From Cheilinus undulatus (Eukaryota; Chordata; Actinopteri; Labriformes; Labridae): a stretch of 64,000 nucleotides of DNA. Under the pieces are notes generated by a model that worked only from the letters and a program-made list of their open reading frames with translations, was not told the origin of the DNA and searched no databases. This document shows positions 60,926 to 64,000 of this stretch, piece by piece (the stretch's first letter is position 1; each line of letters starts with the position of its first letter). The DNA is taken from positions 34,537,855 through 34,601,854 of the forward strand of contig NC_054867.1 of the NCBI RefSeq assembly GCF_018320785.1, given 5' to 3'. The translations under genes were made by a program, and so were the position numbers.

Positions 60926-61509
60926 GTTTGCCTGTGCATTATCGTCATCATCTTCATCATCTTCATCGTCGTCATCATCTCCAGTATCTTCATCAGATAC
61001 GTCCCCCTCCTCTGCCTCAGGATCAAGGTTTGCTGGCAGCTTTTTTCCCTGACAAATTCATTCATTGAGAGGTTAATCAGTGTATCTGTTCAGCTCTGAA
61101 TCTGAAAGCAGCCTTGACTTACCTTGACTAAAACTTTTCCTTTCAGGATCTCAGGCGAGGGTAGCTTCTTGCATTCATGTACATTGACAGCTGACAGATC
61201 CAGTTTGTCCTGCAGCACCTCCTTCAGATACTCAGCCATCTTCTTCTGCTGAGGGACCGTGCAGTGGTTCTCGATAGACAGAATCACAGGATACCTAGGA
61301 GGAGATGGAGTCACGAATGATACCACAGCACCCAAGCAACAGATATGACATTTTATTGTGAAAAGTCAACATAAATAAGAGAACTTACTGTGATTTAGTG
61401 AAGGCATATTTGTTGATTGTTTCAATAACATCTTTGAAGAGAATTTTGGACGTCAAGGTGTAGCCATGGTGAATAATAGGCTCACCATCAGGCCCATCCC
61501 AGCAGTCAA
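52606..61509 (-). CDS. plch2: phospholipase C eta (PLCH2-like), 3' part
   Basis: PLC-eta is a Ca2+-sensitive neuronal enzyme that splits PIP2 into IP3 and diacylglycerol. Visible minus-strand exons: 61389-61509, 61123-61294, 60932-61048, 60553-60647, 60369-60457, 60099-60284, 59904-60011, 58341-58465, 58149-58233, 56924-57070, 55872-55951, 54710-55781 and probably 52606-52610; 799 codons, consistent phases. Order: second half of the X domain ([20 protein letters not shown] with a catalytic His; ILSIENHC with the conserved Glu); acidic X-Y linker; Y domain ([36 protein letters not shown]); C2 domain ([35 protein letters not shown]); Ser-rich C-terminal region. VKYTKSV, HDIE and SWQVSS favour PLCH2 over PLCH1. 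PH, EF-hand and first X exons lie beyond the right edge. The last exon adds one residue (VND then stop); without that splice the frame stops six bases into the intron. Confidence 0.9.
53143..53696. mobile_element. hAT-type MITE in plch2 intron
   Basis: The left end AAGAGCTGTCAAAATATTAA and right end TTAATCTTGACAGCCCTA are inverted copies of a terminus seen in fish and mammalian hAT MITEs (AGGGCTGTCAA). The flanks AATAAAAC (53135-53142) and AATAAAAT (53697-53704) agree at 7 of 8 positions. The interior contains a T run and no frame. Confidence 0.75.
58471..58500. repeat. poly(A)/poly(T) run at a splice acceptor
   Basis: An almost pure A run on the plus strand, that is a T run on the minus strand, directly before the acceptor of the plch2 exon 58341-58465. 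It acts as, or expands, the polypyrimidine tract. Confidence 0.8.
58564..59586. mobile_element. hAT-like MITE in plch2 intron
   Basis: Left end GGGGTGTAACGGTACGG and right end, inverted, TAGGGGTGTAAAGGCACGTG form long imperfect inverted repeats (continuing with CGGTTCGGTATGTACC on the left and GTACAGTACCAAGAGG on the right). This terminus type is widespread in teleosts. No clear target duplication, no transposase. It lies between the exons 59904-60011 and 58341-58465. Confidence 0.7.
59606..59740 (-). mobile_element. LINE (L2-like) 3' tail with microsatellite
   Basis: On the minus strand the sequence runs AAGCACTTTGCAAACATCTG, then GCGCTATATAAATAAAGTTG, then TTATTATTATTATT repeats at 59606-59660. 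A TATATAAATAAAG stretch ending in TTA repeats is the 3' end typical of L2-type fish LINEs. Only the tail remains. Confidence 0.6.
60855..60926. repeat. (ATCT)n / (GATA)n microsatellite
   Basis: About 18 perfect tetranucleotide units. On the gene strand it is (GATA)n and begins within six bases of the 3' end of the acidic plch2 exon 60932-61048. Confidence 0.95.
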
Positions 61510-61727
61510 CTGACAAAGAAAAGAAGAACATTAGGACTTAGGATGTTTGAGGGGCAGGGGTGAAAATAAAAGAAGGTCACCTGCTGCATGCAGTGGGGCA
61601 CCACACTAAAATAATACTAAAAAACCCTTGCTAAGATGTTTTTATTGTGTGATTAAACCTACCACACCAATGTAAAATTTTGTGCATGTTTTGCACCAAA
61701 GAGGGTACTTTGTCAAATTTTCGAAGA

Positions 61728-61905
61728 CTGTGGGGTGCGCAGATGGTCAAGTGGTTTAAGGTGCATACCATGTACATGGTCAGCCCAGGTTCGAATCTGG
61801 CCTGTGGCCCTTTGCCGTATGTCTCTCCCCTCTCTCATCCCTGTTTCTGAGTCTATCCACTGTCCTTCCCTGTCTAATAAAGGCATGAAAAGGCCCCAAA
61901 AACAT
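61728..61905 (+). mobile_element. tRNA-derived SINE
   Basis: Pol III promoter boxes are clear: A box TGGTCAAGTGG (61744-61754) and a perfect B box GGTTCGAATC (61788-61797), in a tRNA-like head (best resembling a Leu/Ser-type tRNA). The body is C/T-rich (TATGTCTCTCCCCTCTCTC) and the end is GTCTAATAAAGGCATGAAAA. It is in reverse orientation to the plch2 gene. Not a functional tRNA because the acceptor stem does not close. Confidence 0.8.
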
Positions 61906-62605
61906 TTTTTTCAGAAGACTGTTGATTTCTTTCACAGACCATTCATCTGAGATGCTGTATATCTCTGAATAAAAATAAACGGTAAAAATTTTGAAATAGA
62001 ATCGGTTTAAACTTCTCTTTCTGGTTAAGGTAAGGGTTAGGATACCAAAAATTGAAAGACCTGAAAAACCTTATCACAAAACATTTAATAAAGTCAAGTA
62101 AACATTCTGCTTACAGGAAAAAAAAGCTTGACCTATATGAAAACATTCCCATGCTAGATGCTAATATATTGGCTTGTGAGGTAATGATAACATCATAGCT
62201 AGCATAGCTATATTAGCTGCAGCTAAAGCGAGCCACTGTTCATGAGCTACAAATGGGTCTTTAAATAATTTAATCCTGGATTAGACTGCTGTGGTATATT
62301 AACCACATAGTTCTTTTATATGGAAAAGCATTTACTTTAAATATGACCCTGCTGTGATACAGTAGCACATATGGGCAGTCTGCTGTATGTAATGTTAGTG
62401 AAGATGGTCGATTAACATGAATGAAAGTTACGTTGAGTCTGTTTCGTCAATACACCACAACTGCTGATCTTATTCTCTTTTCAATTTATGAAATGTTGCT
62501 CAGTCGATTATGTTTACAATGCAGTTGTTTTATGAGTGTAACTTCCAGACTTTATTTATGAATAAAGTTGAGAAAAAAAAAAAAATCTATAAAGGGAAAT
62601 ATGCT

Positions 62606-62982
62606 GTGGGGCTGCACAGCAGTGCAGGGGTTAGTGCTGTTGCCTCACAGCAAGAAGGTCCTGGGTTTGCTTTCCAGTCAGGTCCTTTCTGTGCGGAGTT
62701 TGCATGTTTTCCCCGTGCACGCGTGGGTTCTCTCCGGGTACTCCGACTTCCTCCCACCACCAAAAAACCTGCTCATTAGGTTAATTGGTGACTCTAAAAT
62801 TGGCCGTAGGTGTGACTTTGAGCATGCCTGGTTGTCTGTCTCTATATTTCAGCCCTGTGATTGACTGGCGACCAGTCCAGGGTGTACCCCGCCTCTTGCC
62901 CAATGACAGCTGGGATAGGCTCCAGCCCCCCCGCAACCCGAAACGGGATAAAGGGTATAGAAAATGGATAAATGGATGGAAA
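62606..62982 (+). mobile_element. teleost SINE, full length
   Basis: Head with an A-box-like segment (GTGCAGGGGTTAGTGC) and a worn B box, TTGCCTCACAGCAAGAAGGT, then the very common teleost body (GCATGTTTTCCCCGTGCACG, GGGTTCTCTCCGGGTACTCC, CAGGGTGTACCCCGCCTC, GGGATAGGCTCCAGCCCCCC) and the tail ATGGATAAATGGATGG. All expected parts are present in order. Family name not assigned. Confidence 0.8.
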
Positions 62983-63125
62983 TATGCTGTACCAACAAAT
63001 TAAAACACTTCCTTTCCATCATATATGGTGTCTTGGATGAACAGTCTGTGACAGTGGCCGTCAGAAATGTACGGTCTGCAGCCAGACCCCTCTCAAATTT
63101 TGACCCCTCACAGGGCAGTCTAAAG

Positions 63126-63592
63126 CAGTGGTTCTCAACTGGTCAAGTCCCAGGACCCACCACTAACTCCTCAGTGAGAAGCTATGACCCAATTTTCAAA
63201 CATTTTTAACCAATTTGGGTTATTTGATTAAAAAAAGAACAGTTTGGACCTCATACAGAACAAAACAGGCATGTTTTATTAGAATTTCATGGACTTTTGG
63301 CACAACCTTTGCATCCAGGAACACATTTTGCAACCTACTGAAAAGGGCTCTGCAACCCATTTCTTTTTCCTTTTTTTCTTTTTTTTTTTAAGATTTATTT
63401 TATGCCTTTTTTGATAGAGGAGGACAGTGGGTAGAATCATAAATATAGATGAGTGGGGAAGAAACATGTAAGAAAGGCCTACTGCTGAACCTGGGCCACC
63501 TGCATTCATGGAGCACAAACTGAACAGTGAACACTAGCTGCGCCCCACCATGACCCAGTTCTGGGTCCTGAACCACTGGTTGAGATCCACTA
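63126..63592. mobile_element. hAT-type MITE
   Basis: Starts CAGTGGTTCTCAACTGGTCA and ends CCACTGGTTGAGATCCACTA, near-perfect inverted repeats. Flanks GTCTAAAG (63118-63125) and GTGTAGAG (63593-63600) agree at 6 of 8 positions. Non-coding. Same family as 23707-24079 but less worn. It has landed in a degenerate tandem repeat that resumes on its right side. Confidence 0.8.
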
Positions 63593-63867
63593 GTGTAGAG
63601 GCAGCTTTACAGGGCACCATAATGGGCACTTCATTAAATTTTGTTCATTTAGAGACAAAAAAAGTTACAGGAGCAACATTGTGAAATTGTGCCCATTTGG
63701 ATGGCACAAATGAGGTTACTTTGTCAAAATTTGACAATGCAGAGAGCAATCTAAAGGCTGCTTGGTCAAATTTTGTCAATTTAGACAGCAGTGTAGAGGG
63801 CAGTGTAATGTAAAGAGCACCAAAGAGGCACTTTGTTCAAATTTGTTCATTTAGAGGGCAGTCTAGA
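63593..63867. repeat. degenerate tandem repeat
   Basis: Three to four worn copies of a unit containing ACTTTGTTCAAATTTGTTCA and TTTAGAGGGCAGT spaced about 65-85 bp apart. Related pieces occur left of the MITE at 63090-63125 and at 61690-61725 (ACTTTGTCAAATTTTCGAAG). Confidence 0.6.
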
Positions 63868-64000
63868 GCAGAGGTTCCCAAACTTTTCCACACCCAAAAT
63901 AACAGCACCAGACCTGCAGACCCCTTCTGTTTCTAGAAGTGGATAAGGAATAGTTGTGCACAGCCATGCACATTCAAGAATAATCATGTGCAGACTTAAA

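Larger units (their letters stand above)
61510..64000. other. plch2: plch2 intron, repeat-rich
   Basis: No upstream plch2 exon was recognised up to the window edge. The stretch holds two SINEs, a hAT MITE, a degenerate TTTGTCAAATTTT-type tandem repeat and the start of another hAT element at about 63868 (CAGAGGTTCCCAAACTTTTC) cut by the window edge. Confidence 0.5.

Noticed and set aside
60736-61068. Plus-strand frame with a repeated SIYL run
   Set aside because: It is the translated ATCT microsatellite plus the reverse of the acidic plch2 exon.
61728-61805. A functional tRNA gene
   Set aside because: A and B boxes are present but the acceptor stem does not pair and a SINE body follows.

Overview
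The window is nuclear DNA of a ray-finned (teleost, probably percomorph) fish. The genes have short exons, GT-AG introns and vertebrate orthologues. One gene, the short kainate-binding-protein type of glutamate receptor, is typical of fish, amphibians and birds. The non-coding DNA is full of Tc1-type transposons, hAT and piggyBac-like MITEs and tRNA-derived SINEs, as in teleost introns. No bacterial operon, CRISPR array, rRNA or intact tRNA gene was seen, and no retrovirus-like element was recognised.

Layout, left to right: first coding exon of twinfilin-2 (twf2, minus; the rest lies to the left of the window); wdr82 (minus, complete, 9 coding exons, 313 aa); glyctk (plus, complete, 4 coding exons, 524 aa, with a candidate uORF-bearing leader exon); an old LINE fragment and a Tc1 element; tcta (minus, small membrane protein) head-to-head with mon1b (plus, 5 coding exons, 614 aa); a repeat-rich stretch; brpf3 (minus, 12 coding exons, 1208 aa); a Tc1 element and a purine-rich degenerate repeat; a kainate-binding-protein gene (plus, 9 coding exons, 468 aa); and tail-to-tail with it the 3' two-thirds of a phospholipase C eta gene (plch2-like, minus), whose 5' exons lie beyond the right edge. 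I joined exons by eye. In every multi-exon gene the phases are consistent across all junctions and the totals divide by three.

The genes are ordinary housekeeping or neuronal genes and do not form one pathway. WDR82 and BRPF3 act in histone modification, MON1B in endosome maturation (Rab7 activation), GLYCTK in serine/fructose catabolism, TWF2 in actin dynamics, and PLC-eta and the kainate-binding protein in neuronal signalling. The twf2-wdr82-glyctk block matches the neighbourhood of the same genes on human 3p21.

I found no exotic or clearly undescribed system. The items most worth a second look are: two start-stop (ATGTGA) elements just upstream of the brpf3 start; a palindromic TTTATTAATAAA that can serve as poly(A) signal for both converging genes; a probable GC-AG intron in plch2 that starts at a GATA microsatellite; a divergent third membrane segment in the kainate-binding protein; and several cleanly datable nested transposon insertions, one carrying a YY1-like site.
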